A stretch of 64,000 nucleotides of DNA from Meloidogyne chitwoodi (GCA_015183035.1 JACZZP010000015.1:1612001-1676000), one strand, 5' to 3'; counted from the first letter of the stretch, positions 1-12,337 are shown. The notes: a model not told the origin generated them from the sequence alone. Program-made: numbers and translations.

Positions 1-50
1 AAAAAATAGTTATTAATATATGTTAAATTATTTATTTATTATATACTTAC

Positions 51-268
51 ATACTTCCATTTTCCATTGTAACATCACAAGATCCATCCAATTCTTTGTA
101 TCTTTTAATGTCCGTCTCATTTTTAGCAATCATTGTATTTCCATTTAACTTTGTAATCTTCTCGCCATCCAATTTATGTTTGCCATGTCCAACAAAGTGA
201 TCACAATGAACATTCCCAAAGACCAATAGAATTGCTAAGATTTGCAAAACTGAAGCGATTGAGACCAT
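51..268 (-). CDS. GHGKH-family secreted/membrane protein, first exon (partial, left edge)
   Basis: First exon of a gene reading leftward out of the window. The ATG at 268 opens a hydrophobic signal peptide ending VHC|D, then VGHGKH, the DGxxITxLxxNT block and SCDVxMxN. These are the same blocks as exon 1 of the genes at 12991, 17691 and 47745. The exon ends in phase 2 at a GTAAGT donor (50-45 on the minus strand), exactly where those genes splice. A longer open frame upstream to 292 begins with TTG, so the ATG at 268 is preferred. A TATAAAAG box lies 81 bp upstream. Exons 2-6 lie outside the window. Function unknown; by family, a type I membrane protein. Confidence 0.8.
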
Positions 269-341
269 TCCGAAAGGGAAACTGAGAACCAAACAATGAC
301 GAAATAAGAGACGTTTTATATTGTTTTGTGCTGATTTATAG

Positions 342-349
342 CTTTTATA
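342..349 (-). promoter_or_regulatory. TATA box (TATAAAAG) of the left-edge GHGKH gene
   Basis: TATAAAAG on the minus strand, followed by C as in the boxes of the three other family members. The 81-bp distance to the ATG nearly equals the 85 bp in the two tandem copies. Confidence 0.6.
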
Positions 350-655
350 GTACTTTTTAGTTTTATCATAATATATTTCAGAATATAAATGTCTGGTAAT
401 TTTTTAAATTTTTTCTCGCTTTTTGAAAATAAGCTTCTCTTTAGAGAAGATTCAACTACATATTGGCCAAATTATTTGAAATTAATTTCAAAATAAAATC
501 ATTTTACAAAAAATATTCACAAATAAAGGTGAAATTAAAATTAATTAATTAATCTAATTATATAATTGAGAATGTTTGTGTGTTTGTTTGGCTTTTTATA
601 GACAAGTGATTGGGGGAAGTGAAAATGGGGGGTTTTTATAGTAAGGTTTGCAAAT

Positions 656-765
656 TGAAAATAAACTTGAATAAGGCTGTTTGAAATTAAAACTTGAAAA
701 ACAAACTTGAATTTAAAACTTGAAAATAAACTTGAAATTAAAACTTGAAAATAAACTTGAACTTG
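656..765. repeat. Cluster of AAACTTGAA-type words
   Basis: About seven near copies of (T/A)AAACTTGAA(A/T) at irregular 10-25 bp spacing in the AT-rich stretch before the promoter at 771. The same word recurs in clusters elsewhere in the window. The remainder of 300-655 shows nothing recognisable. Confidence 0.6.
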
Positions 766-770
766 GATAC

Positions 771-797
771 TATATAAACCCTGTATTTTGATCAGTC
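771..797 (+). promoter_or_regulatory. Possible TATA plus initiator (TATATAAA ... TCAGTC)
   Basis: TATATAAA at 771-778 and an initiator-like TCAGTC at 792-797, followed by a CAA-rich, comparatively GC-richer leader that leads to an ATG at 864. The spacing of about 23 bp is a little short for a metazoan TATA box. The layout suggests transcription rightward through the minisatellite. Confidence 0.4.
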
Positions 798-863
798 TTT
801 AACGCCAGCCACTACATTTCAACAACAAACAAACAACAACGCTGCTTGCTGCATTTTGCTTCA

Positions 864-2235
864 ATGTGGACGCCGAATAACCCTGCTGCTCCAGTGACGC
901 CATAAGAAAAGAAGCCGTGCTGAGGATTCCGAGTCAGAGACACAAGAGTCAGAGACACAAGAGTCAGAGACACAAGAGTCAGAGACACAAGAGTCAGAGA
1001 CACAAGAGTCAGAGACACAAGAGTCAGAGACACAAGAGTCAGAGACACAAGAGTCAGAGACACAAGAGTCAGAGACACAAGAGTCAGAGACGCAAGAGTC
1101 AGAGACACAAGAGTCAGAGACACAAGAGTCAGAGACACAAGAGTCAGAGACACAAGAGTCAGAGACACAAGAGTCAGAGACACAAGAGTCAGAGACACAA
1201 GAGTCAGAGACACAAGAGTCAGAGACACAAGAGTCAGAGACACAAGAGTCAGAGACACAAGAGTCAGAGACACAAGAGTCAGAGACACAAGAGTCAGAGA
1301 CACAAGAGTCAGAGACACAAGAGTCAGAGACACAAGAGTCAGAGACACAAGAGTCAGAGACACAAGAGTCAGAGACACAAGAGTCAGAGACACAAGAGTC
1401 AGAGACACAAGAGTCAGAGACACAAGAGTCAGAGACACAAGAGTCAGAGACACAAGAGTCAGAGACACAAGAGTCAGAGACACAAGAGTCAGAGACACAA
1501 GAGTCAGAGACACAAGAGTCAGAGACACAAGAGTCAGAGACACAAGAGTCAGAGACACAAGAGTCAGAGACACAAGAGTCAGAGACACAAGAGTCAGAGA
1601 CACAAGAGTCAGAGACACAAGAGTCAGAGACACAAGAGTCAGAGACACAAGAGTCAGAGACACAAGAGTCAGAGACACAAGAGTCAGAGACACAAGAGTC
1701 AGAGACACAAGAGTCAGAGACACAAGAGTCAGAGACACAAGAGTCAGAGACACAAGAGTCAGAGACACAAGAGTCAGAGACACAAGAGTCAGAGACACAA
1801 GAGTCAGAGACACAAGAGTCAGAGACACAAGAGTCAGAGACACAAGAGTCAGAGACACAAGAGTCAGAGACACAAGAGTCAGAGACACAAGAGTCAGAGA
1901 CACAAGAGTCAGAGACACAAGAGTCAGAGACACAAGAGTCAGAGACACAAGAGTCAGAGACACAAGAGTCAGAGACACAAGAGTCAGAGACACAAGAGTC
2001 AGAGACACAAGAGTCAGAGACACAAGAGTCAGAGACACAAGAGTCAGAGACACAAGAGTCAGAGACACAAGAGTCAGAGACACAAGAGTCAGAGACACAA
2101 GAGTCAGAGACACAAGAGTCAGAGACACAAGAGTCAGAGACACAAGAGTCAGAGACACAAGAGTCAGAGACACAAGAGTCAGAGACACAAGAGTCTGCGT
2201 ATGAGCACTTGAAGCTGAATCGAAGACACTTATGA
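864..2235 (+). pseudogene. Possible repeat-protein gene with a 1-nt frame break before the repeats
   Basis: The ATG at 864 starts a 13-residue peptide (MWTPNNPAAPVTP) ending at TAA 903-905. The frame one base further on reads KKRSRAEDS and then a pentapeptide ESETQ repeated 84 times, ending in a unique tail with stop TGA at 2233-2235. The two pieces would join if one base at 903 were skipped. This could be a mutation, an assembly error, a programmed +1 frameshift, or no gene at all: the 15-bp unit is open in five of six frames, so openness by itself proves nothing. I recognise no family. The leader at 800-930 has a more gene-like composition than its surroundings. Confidence 0.3.
931..2195. 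repeat. 15-bp minisatellite, 84 units (GAGTCAGAGACACAA)
   Basis: Perfect head-to-tail copies of GAGTCAGAGACACAA from 931 to 2190 plus a partial unit. I see a single substitution, A to G at 1092 in the 11th unit. Such uniformity means recent expansion or strong homogenisation. The true copy number in the genome may differ from the assembled one. Confidence 0.97.
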
Positions 2236-2355
2236 CTGAGTAACTTGAATAAGAGACACGTGAGTTTGAGTAAGAGACAGTTGATTCTGAGTGAGAGACA
2301 TTTGATTCTGAGTTTGAGACTCATGAGTCAGAAACATTTGAGTCTCAGTGTTTTG
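2236..2355. repeat. Degenerate flank of the minisatellite
   Basis: Diverged units such as GAGTTTGAGTAAGAGACAGTT and GAGTGAGAGACATTTGATT continue for about 120 bp after the perfect array and introduce stops in the ESETQ frame. They look like the older repeat from which the uniform array was amplified. Confidence 0.7.
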
Positions 2356-2422
2356 TTCTTTTAAAACGTTTGTAACTGTAAAAGATTTATTGTTCATGTT
2401 ATTTTAAGTTTATTGTTTTTTG

Positions 2423-2463
2423 CTAGCGGAGAAGGACGCCCGAAGGGCGTCCATCTCCGCTAG
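2423..2463. other. GC-rich perfect hairpin (18-bp stem, GAA loop)
   Basis: Arms 2423-2432 and 2454-2463 (CTAGCGGAGA / TCTCCGCTAG) and 2434-2441 with 2445-2452 (GGACGCCC / GGGCGTCC) pair perfectly around a GAA triloop. The only interruption is one A-A mismatch. The neighbouring DNA is almost pure A/T. It could be a 3'-end or RNA-processing hairpin for a transcript across the minisatellite, or a small palindromic insertion. No function can be assigned. Confidence 0.85.
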
Positions 2464-2665
2464 TATATATATATTTAATATTAAAATACACAAAAGCTAG
2501 TATATTTTCATAAAAATTAATAAAAAAATAATATATATGTATAATATAATCATCATTTAAAATTGCCACAGCAAGAATTTTTTTAGCATTTTTTATTGGC
2601 TCCTTTTTTAAAATTTATTATTTATTTTTTGTTCTTATAAATATTTTAGCGCCTTTTCTTATTTT

Positions 2666-5600
2666 TTAGGTCATCAACTAAAAAAAAATTTTTTATTTTT
2701 ATTAAATTTAAATAATTACCTTCACATAAGAATTATAATGACTAACATCACGCTTAAGAATTTCACGAACTGGGCCCATAACACGTTCTGAAAAATTTTT
2801 TTTAAAAAAAAGATTTTTTGAAAAATTTATTAAGTTAAATAAAATATTTAAAAGAATTTTTTTTTATTTTTATCTAAAAATATTTATTTGGATATATGTA
2901 TATTCCAGTGTTTTCGTGACCGGATTTCGGTCATGACCAAAAATGACTTGACCACCAGACCTGACCTGACCTGACCGAAATTTTTGGTATCATTTTTATG
3001 ACCGAAAAAGGCCGGTCAGTCATGTTTTGTTCATTTTTGGTCATTTTCTACGTTACAAAACGTGACCGGATATGACCTGACCGAAATTGCGGCTATGGTC
3101 AGGTCATTTTTGATGACCGAAATTTCCGGCAGGTCAGGTCATTTTTATGACCGGGAAAAGGCCGGTCACGCAAACACTGGTAAACACTGGTACATTACAC
3201 AGCTTTTTTCAAAGAAGAAAAGGGAAAGTCTAACTTTTTCTTTTTTCATAATTTTTATTTTATTTTTGATAATATTTTTGAATTATTTAATGAATAGAAA
3301 TTCTCTAAATTTGAAAAAAAATAAAATTCTTGGCATACTAGAACCGAAATATTGAAAAATCCCGATATTTATATTTTTTGACCTAAGAAAAATATTTTTT
3401 TATTCAGAAGAATAGCTTAGAGAAACACTAATAAATCAAATATATAATTTAACAAAAATTAAAATTTATTATATTTTAATTAAAATAAAACTCTTACCAA
3501 AACGAGCTCTATCAAGTTTCACACACTTAAGTGGCCCTTTTGCCACAACAGTTGCAGCACGCGGACGATCCAATAAAAGAGCAATTTCACCTTTAAAATA
3601 TTTATTTAATTTATATTAATTAAATATTACCAAAATAATCAGAAGGCCCTAATTTACCAACAACTTCAAATGGGGAATCATCCTTTAAATTAAAAATATA
3701 TTTTTTTAATAAATTTACAAACATTTGGCCGTTGTAGCACCTCCGCTTCTCCCTCAACAATAATAAAGAATTCATCCCCAGGTTGACCTATATTTATTTT
3801 TTTTTATTTTAAAATTTATATTATAATAACCTTGTTCAACAATTCTAGTTCCAGGTTCAAATTGACATTGCTCCAAAGCATCAGCAACATTTGCACGTTC
3901 CCATTTATCAAGATCAGCAAGAATTGAAACTTTTGATAAAAATTCGTCATACATTTTTCTTTTACGCATGGTTGATCCCATTAAAATTGCTCTATATGTA
4001 AGTCGATCGATGGCCCAAACTTTGACTGTTGGTGACTAAAAAAATAAAAATTATTAAATTAAAACCCCCTTTTCTAGAAAAACATTAAAAGTATAGAAAT
4101 GAGTATCCTCATTTAAAGAGTACTTTACTAATTTGTAAACTATTATAGAGGTCCTTTATAAATTTAAAATAAAAAAACCTTAGCCGCAACAGTAGCAGCA
4201 CGTGGTGTTCCATAAATTAAAGCAAGTTCACCAAAAGAACCACCTTCTTTGATTGATAAAACATATTCACCATTAACAAAAACATCAACTTCTCCACTTT
4301 CAATTACATAAAAATTATCTCCTTCTTCTCCCTAAAATTTTAAATATTTTTTTTAATTATTATTTTTAAAAAACCTGTTCAATTATAGTCTCTCCCTTAT
4401 TCTTTACAACAGGGAACATAGCATCGAAAATTGCTAAATAAAATATTTTAGATAAAAATTATTTAAAAATGATATATAATCTTTTAATAGATCTTTCTTT
4501 TTTAATATTTTTTATTTTTAAAAAAAAACCTTTTTGTTCATCCAAATCTAAATGGGCAAATAACACATTTCGGCACATTGCTTGTCGCAAAGCTTTTTGT
4601 GTATCATCATCTTTTGGAATAATTACTCGTTGATAATTTGCTGCTTCATTTTCATCTGGGACTTCAGCTGAAACACCTAATCGGCGACGATTGCCCTGTG
4701 GGAGACGAGGAGGCTCTTCCAGTGTGTCGTCTTCGTCAGGAACGTTATGTACTGTTTCCTATAAAAATAATTTTAAAAAATGAAAAATTTTTAAATTCAA
4801 TAAAAATATTATTGAAAAAATCCCAATACTCCCTTTTAAAAAATAAAATTTTAATAAAAAATATAATTTTATTATTTTTTAAAAAATAAAGTCATTGGAA
4901 TGTTTTTATAAAGGTAAGGGATTAAAATAATCCCCCAAAATATTATTGATTTCAAGTTTAACTGTGTGAAAGGTAAGTAAATATAAAAGCTTGAAAACAC
5001 TTAATAAATTTATTTTTTTTTTAATTTTTGTTTTATAAATTATTTAAATAGCTTTCCTTTTCCCATAAAAATAGGCGAGAAAATCCCAAGAAAATTTTTA
5101 TTTAATAGAAAAATTTTAAATTATTTTAATGATTTTTGAGTGAATAAATGAATAAAAATAATAAATCAACAGATGTGTTTTTTTATTGCTCACCTTTAAA
5201 ATTGTAAAAAATTAAAATAAAAAAAACAAGGGAAAATTTTAAAATTAAATAAAATTAATATTTAATTTTTTATTAAAAAATTAGTTCCGAACCGATTTAA
5301 TTCTTAAAAATCTGGAGGCTTTAAATAAAAATTCGAATCTGAATCCGGAAAAATTGAATTTTTACCAATTATTAAATAAAATATAGTGGAGAGAGTAAAA
5401 CGATAACTAGAAGAAAACACCTTTCCTACAGTAGTAGTAGTAGAAGTTTCACACCTTCCTTCCAACTTTGAATTTTCTTCTTCTGATTTCTGAGAAACTT
5501 GTTGTTTATTTTCTTCTTCTTTAGATGCTGTCGTTTCTGTAACAAAACTTTTTTGTTGTTTTTCAGCATTTTTAAAAGAAGTATTTTTTGTTGAAATATT

Positions 5601-8600
5601 CTCTTCTTCTCCTTCTTCATTTTTTCTTTTTTGATTTAATTCTGGTGCTGTAGTAGTTGAGGCTGTTGATGTTATTGATTGATTTTGATTACGACGTAAT
5701 ACACGTCGAAGTGTTTGACCCATTTTTAAGAGAAATCAGATTTTATTCCAAATTAAAAAAACAATTTAAGGGTGTAATAAATATATTTTTTTTAATTAAA
5801 AAAAGATTGTGGTATTAAAAAGTCGATAGCTCTTTAAAAAAATAAAATTAAGCAGAAATTTTGTTGTTTTTTCAAGTTTTAATAGCAAAAATGTTTGTTG
5901 ACATAATTAATTAATAATATATAAACTTTAATTTGTTAAGCTTTTTCTTAAAACTTGAAAACAAGTTATTTATTTATAAGCGACGATTATCAAGTTTTTG
6001 TTTCATTGTAGAAAAATAAACTTTAAAATAAGTTATGTAGAAATGTTTGTTTCAAGTTGCTTTTTAAACTTAAAAATATAGTGAAAAATACAAATGTTTT
6101 TTGTTGAATTTCAAGTTGTATTTTTGATGTTTTTGAAAAAATATATGTTTTGTGTTTTAGGAAACAGAAATTGAGGTAAATTATAATTTAATTAATTATA
6201 TTTATTTTAAAATAAATTTAAGAAAATAATCTAAAATAAAATTAAAAAATTTAAAAGAATAAAAAAAAGAAGGAATAAAATAAGTTGATTTTAGATAAAA
6301 AAATAAATTTATAATTTTTATAAAAAATTAAAAGAATTAAAGAAAATTGAGTAAAAAAATATTTAAAAATAAATTGGTTGATGGATTGATATAAAAATTA
6401 AAAAAAAAGAATTTCAGATTAAATCCCATGAGAGCCTAACAAAACTAAAAATATATTTGTAACAATCCCTAATCAATCTAAAAATTAATTTATTTTAAAA
6501 CTTTATTAAAATTAAAGAATTTTAAAGTATAAAATATTTGTTCACATTAATTATTAATTAATTATTAATTTTTTTAGTTATTTTATTAAGTAAAAATTCA
6601 ATTTAATTATATTATTTTGATAAAGTATTTAATTATTTGGCAGAGATATTAGGCTTTGTTAAAAATAAAAATGAAAAAACTAAGGTCATTCACTAATTAT
6701 TGTTAAATTTTAACATTATTTTTTTTGCTCATTCTCCTTCCCTTTTATCAATATTTTTTTCTAAATGCAAAAAAAAATTAAAAAAGAAATATACATATTT
6801 AGTCTCGAGAGCTAGAAAATAAAACAGGAAAATGTCCATGAGGAAAATTACCTTTTCATGGGGAATATGTGCAAATTAATGCTCTAGCCAGGAATTACTG
6901 CTAGTGAGTCGATTAGGATTAAATTTAAGAGTTAAAAGAGAAAATAATGTTTAAAATTGAATTTTTAGCAACATTGCCAGCTGAGTTTTTTAAATTTATA
7001 TTCGAGAGGTAATTGCTAAATGAATTAATTTTAATTAAATTTTAGTTGTAAATATACTGAGAGAACATGTGAAGGGAGGACAAAAAGAGAAGAACTACTT
7101 ACCCTTGGGATTTTTACTTTTCCCTAAAAATGAGAATCAAATAAATAATCAAATGAAATAATAAACACAATTGCCTGCACTGAAGTGTCCGTTTCCAATT
7201 TTAAAATCGAAAAGACCAGCTTTCGTAAAAAGGAAAAAGGTCTAAAAAAAAGAGAGATGAGGGAAAGGAATGAGGGATGAAAAACTGAGGGATAGAAATG
7301 TGAGGAAAGGGAGTTGGTTGGTTGTTATTTGTGAAGGCTGGAATGAATTAGTAAAGTTGGCCAACAAAAGTATTAGTAGTAGTATATGTCAGTGGCCAAA
7401 GGAGAGGATGAAGAATGGACTAAACTCTCTCGACCACGACCATCGAGAATATAAAAAGTAAAAGAAACAAGAGAAGAGAAACAAGAGAAGAGAAATTGTA
7501 AGATTTAGTGAGAGAAATAGAGTAGAGAAAATATTTAAGTATAAAAAAGTAAGTTTGTGAAAGGCTTTAAAAAAAAAGAAAAGAAAGGAATTTTGGCTAT
7601 ATTTTTGAGGAATGTGTACATAAAAAAGAATGAACTATAAAAGAGTGAAAAAAAAAAGAAAAGCGGAAGGAAAAGCACAGACATTGAATGAGAAAAAGGA
7701 AAAGACTAAAAAAAGTGTAGAAAAGAAGTAACGACTGGCAGCAGCATTGGTGACAGCCGGGAGATGTGCAAATGTTCATGAATGTAATGTGAACATGTAA
7801 ATATATTTTTTGGTAATCAAATAGGCACTCACTGCCATCCACAAATACTAAGGGATAAAATTTCTCTAAAATGTCTGGTGTCTCTCTTCATTAACACACA
7901 CACTACTACCTATATTTAGTTTTAATTATTCTCCTTCTTGTTCGCATCATTTCTTTCTTTTTTCAATTTTTATAAAATCCACCCTCTACGTATTTCTTTT
8001 TTCCATTAAAATGGGTCGATTTTGAGACATAATAATAAAATCCTGGATAAGCGTGTAACTCAATGTACTTTTCGAGTGAAAATAACAAAAGCATGTCTTA
8101 AAATCTGAGAAGTAAATTAATTTTAGGATGAAAGAGAAGAATGTTTCGAGAAAAAATAATAAAAAAATATTTAGTTAAATTAAAAATTAGAAAATTGATC
8201 AAAAAATTCTAAAAAAGTCAACCATTTGATCGACAGCAGATCTGCCTCGAAACAAAAAAAATATCGAAACTCGAAATTTCGAGACAGCTCTGATCGACAG
8301 TTAATTAATTAGAAAAACAAAAATATTATTTAAAAATGATGTTAAACGATTAATCATAATCAAAACAAAATAATAAAAAATCAATAGTATTTAAAAAATA
8401 AAATAATAAAAAAATCTTTTCTCTAAAGGTAAAATAAAATAAAAAATAAAAAGATTAGGGGAATATATTTACATAGAAAATAAATAAATAATATTATATT
8501 ATAGTAGAGGGGCGCTCTACCAAAAGCATTAAAAAATAGGGCCAATATGATCGATTTTTCGGGAAAGGGAAGAGTTGAAGAAAAAATTAAAAATGTATAA

Positions 8601-9859
8601 TATAGAGAATCAAATGTCAAATTCGAGAAATGTTTTGTTAAAAATAACGTTTATAATATATACAACATACATCCTTGAGGGATATTGGGGACAGAAAAAA
8701 GAGTGAGGTTAAAATAGTGAGAAAAATATCTTTTAATAAATATTAAAGAAATACTTAAAAATATATTTTTATATTATAATCATATAATTTCACACCATAT
8801 GATGCTAAATGAGTGAATAAAACAAAATAATTGTTATTTAACTATTTTTCTGATTTTTAAAAGTATTTCCCAATATATTAAGAAAAAACAATTGAAGAGA
8901 AAAATTAAATAGTGGAGAAGCAGGAAGAAATATATATATTCTCTAGATCCCCCTTTTATAAAGGAACGGTATTGTATGAAATAGAAATTAGTTTAATAAT
9001 TTTAGAAAAATGCTTCCAAAAAAATTAATATTTATTAATCAACAAAAATTATTTTTTAAAACCTTGTATCCAAAATATAAAAAATATTAAAAACCGTTTA
9101 TATTGAAAAATATTTTTTAAAAAAAGTTGATGATTCGTCAAAATTACGAATAAAAAGCAAAAATAAAATAGATGAATAACTTTCTCCATTTTTTAGAAAA
9201 AATCATAATCATTAAAAATTAAAAAATGCAAAATTGAAAAAATAAAAATTTTAATTTTTACCTGTGAAAAATGTTGCTGATCTGCTGATAAATGATCAAA
9301 ATGATCACGCAAAAATATCACTGGATTATCCGGTTTATGTATGCATAATGAGACCTTAAAGTTTGTCTTTTTTTAGTAAAATATATTTTTTTTATTTAGT
9401 TGTTGTCCTAAAAAAACATTTTTATATGTTCCATTTCTTTTATTTCATTATATTTTCTTTTCGTAAATATTCTTCGAACAATAATTCATTAGAATAACAA
9501 TCAGATTTTTTAACAGACAAAACCCAATATTTAGAATTTTAAAATTTAACAAACTATGGCATCTTTGACAAGTTGTTGTATGTTATGTTGACGTACATAA
9601 GCCTAAAAATAAGACTCTAATTTTTAGTTTCAAGATTATTAAAATAAACAATATAATTTCAACTTTATTTTAATAAGTTTATTTTTATTAAAAATAAACT
9701 TGAATATAATATATATTTATATCCAAGTTTATTTTAATATTTATATTAAAGTTTATTTTTGCTACAACTTTAGTGTAATTTTAAGCTTCAAGTTTATTTA
9801 AATTAAAAAAAAACCTGGCAAGAAGCAAGCTGTTCCTCTTCTGCGCTATGTCCAGACAT
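2666..9859 (-). CDS. kin-2: cAMP-dependent protein kinase regulatory subunit (KIN-2 ortholog)
   Basis: Holds PKA catalytic subunits inactive until cAMP binds. Coding exons (minus strand): 9815-9859, 9555-9602, 9262-9354, 4530-4758, 4375-4433, 4179-4331, 3831-4035, 3723-3787, 3631-3682, 3498-3590, 2720-2787, 2666-2677; all phases agree. The first three encode the dimerisation/docking domain ([27 protein letters not shown]). Exon 4 has the pseudosubstrate site [10 protein letters not shown]. Then come two cyclic-nucleotide-binding domains with phosphate-cassette motifs [16 protein letters not shown] and [16 protein letters not shown], and the 12-base last exon encodes LMT-stop as in KIN-2. A 4.5-kb intron (4759-9261) contains an alternative first exon at 5421-5723. 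The penultimate intron holds a MITE. Every block matches the C. elegans protein as I remember it; the last tiny exon is the least certain. Confidence 0.95.
2906..3189. mobile_element. hAT-type MITE in a kin-2 intron (CAGTGTTT ends)
   Basis: Terminal inverted repeats CAGTGTTTTCGTGACCGG and, reversed at the right, CAGTGTTTGCGTGACCGG. The right end shows a second CACTG (3179 or 3189). The 8-bp flanks gtatattc (2898-2905) and gtacatta (3190-3197) match at 6 of 8 positions, consistent with an aged hAT target duplication. The interior is built of GACCTGACC and GGTCATTTTT units in both orientations. No transposase is present. Confidence 0.75.
5421..5723 (-). CDS. kin-2: Alternative first exon of kin-2 lacking the docking domain
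   Basis: ATG at 5723 opens a 101-codon exon beginning [15 protein letters not shown], then a Ser/Thr-rich and Glu/Lys-rich low-complexity stretch, ending GK at an AAG|GTGTTT donor in phase 0 (5421). The common exon at 4758 begins in phase 0, so this exon can replace the three docking-domain exons. A product would keep the inhibitor site and both cAMP domains but could not dimerise or bind AKAPs through the usual helices. The open frame, its start and its phase are visible; use as an alternative start is inferred. Confidence 0.65.
5724..9261. other. Large kin-2 intron and upstream region, no further genes seen
   Basis: AT-rich intronic DNA. 5870-6120 carries a cluster of TTCAAGTTT words. 7240-7700 is purine-rich (GAGA, AAAAGAGA). 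8215-8310 has short palindromes (GCAGATCTGC, CTCGAAATTTCGAG). Short open frames here have no coding features. Confidence 0.6.
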
Positions 9860-12329
9860 TGTTTTTTTTAATTAATTTAATATAGTCAGAATTTAATATT
9901 TATAAATTTAAATATTGCTTATTTTTGCAATATATTTAGAGCTTTAAAATAAAATTATTGTGATGTAGTTGTTGTCAATTAAATAGCGCCTTTAATTTAT
10001 TAAATATTTTCTGTTCTTCCTTTTTATTTATTATTATCTAAAAAATAAATATTTTTTAAGTTTATAATGTGACATAAATATTTATGTATATTATATATGT
10101 TTATTTAATTCAATAAACACGAAAATATTTAAAATAAAAAAAATATGTAAAAAGATATATTGAGGAATGTTTTTATTAAAAATATTTAAATAAAACAATT
10201 CTAGAGTCTAAGCTAAAATATATTTACCTATTTTTAAAACTTTAAACTAATATTCAGTGAGATAGGAATTTTACCTAAAAAAATTTAAATTAAAAACCTC
10301 TAATATTGGAAAATTTTTTAAATATTATTTTATATTAAATAATATTATTTTTTATTTTATAAAATAAACATGAGAAAAACGAATAAAAATATAATAAAAT
10401 AAATTTTATTGCAAAATTTTCTCATTTATATTATTCATGTGAATAAATAATGTTGCGAAGGTTTAAAAAATAAAACCAATTTTTCTTACTAAATAAAAAT
10501 AAATAAAATAAATTTGTATAAAAAATATTTAATTATTTATTTTATCAATAAAATGTTAAACTGATCAGTAAAAAATAAAATAAAATAAATATTAAAATAT
10601 TATAAATACGTTAAAATGAATAATAAAAGAAAGAAAGAAAAAAGAAGAGGAGAGAGGGTAGTAAAAAGTAAAAAAGTAAAAAATGAAAAAATAAAAAAAT
10701 GTTCATCTTTGATGACAGCTTTTATTTTATTACAGCGAAAGAAACACACGCAAACTTTGTCCTCAACAAATAAATAAAATTAAAAATTATTTATTTTATT
10801 TTTCTTTGATGTCAAGAATAAAAAAAATACTAAAAAATGTCAACAAAATTAAAAACAATTTTTGAGTTCTAAAATAAATAAATTAAATTAAAAGATTAAA
10901 GAAAATAATAATAAATTTAAGTAATAATTTTGAAGGACGTTTGGTGCAAAAATACAAAACATAGTAAGATTGTAAAAAGAAAAGGTAAAAAATATATTTT
11001 AAAAATTGTTTTTTGAACGTATTTGTAATAAAAAATATTTTACTATTAATGAAAATGTCTTAATTAATTAGAAAGTGCCTTTTTATTAGAGAGAGAGAGT
11101 TTCAATGAAATTAAAGAGAACTTATTTAAATAAAGCCTTTTTATTAAAAAATACTTAAAATAAAGACAATTACCTTTTTAAATATTAGAAAATGTCCTTT
11201 TTAAAAGAGAGTGCCTTATTATTAGAATTTTTTAATTTTAAGAGATTCTTTAAATTAAATAAAAATTAAATTATTTTAATTTGTAAAATAAATTAAATAA
11301 GATGATGAAATTAAAATATTTTTTAAATAATCTTATGACACTTAATAAAATAAAATAATAAAAATAATTACTTTTTTTAAATAATTTTTGCAGAAAATAT
11401 AAAAATTAAAAAAAAAATATTAAAATGATCAAAGAAAATATTTCAAAAGTTGGAAAAAATGAGAAAAGAAAAATTGTTTTAAAGAAAAAAAATTTAATAA
11501 AATAAAAATTTATTTGAGAAAATAAAATTAAGAAAATAAATCACTGTCATTACAAAAATCGAGGAGAGCAATTTGTAAAAAAATGAAAATAAATTGGAAT
11601 TTTTGAGGTCAAAAATTAATTAAATAAATTTAAAATAATTTTTAAACAAGTTTAATTAAATTTTTTAATTTATTTATTTTTTATAAAAAATTAAAGTTTT
11701 TTAAAATAAAAAAAATAAAAAAAAGAAATATGTGTTTTGGGTAAGCTAGGCTAGGTAAAGTTTCTAATTTTTTTATAAAACTTAAAATAAAAATTATAGC
11801 GGCAAAGAGACAAGAAAATACCTTAGCCTAAACATAAAAATAATTTATTGAAAATAAAATAATATATTAAATTAAAAAAAAAGTAAAAAAATAAATTAGT
11901 TCATTAAATTGTCAATAAAATTCCAATTCTCATTTCTTAAATTTTTATATAAAATTATTAATTATCACAAAATTAATATTTTTTAAATTAAAATTTAGTT
12001 TAAAATTTTTTTAAGAACATTCTTTTTGTTGTGAGTGCATAAGAACCGAAACGAAAAGAATTGGTGGTGGTAAAAAATTAAAAAAATTCTTTAGCACATG
12101 ACCAAAAAATTAATTAATTTTAAAGTGGTGACAAGGAATGAATTAAAAAATAAAAGAAGATAACAAAAAAATTATTAAAACAAAAAAAGTCATCGATCAT
12201 TATTGTAAATATGAAAAAAAAATAAAAAAATACACAATGCTTCCCCAAACAACCACCATCATTTAAATATTATTAAATATATGATGTACTTATTTTTTAA
12301 ATTCTTTCCCACTCAAAAAAAAATAGTGT
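9860..12329. other. AT-rich intergenic DNA upstream of kin-2
   Basis: Almost pure A/T sequence with poly(A)/poly(T) runs and a purine-rich patch near 10625-10690. I see no exon-like frame, RNA gene or element. The kin-2 promoter presumably lies just right of 9860 but shows no recognisable box. Confidence 0.6.
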
Positions 12330-12337
12330 CATATGAC

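Noticed and set aside
812..2324. Minus-strand frames (VSLTL and SCVSD repeats) across the minisatellite
   Set aside because: Automatic by-products of a stop-free 15-bp unit; no start context, promoter or composition support on that strand.
3062..3355. 97-codon frame near the right end of the kin-2 intron MITE
   Set aside because: Composed of the inverted-repeat words of the element and low-complexity A/T; not a gene.
7270..7842. Two open frames in the large kin-2 intron
   Set aside because: Purine- and pyrimidine-rich shadow frames without splice partners or recognisable domains.
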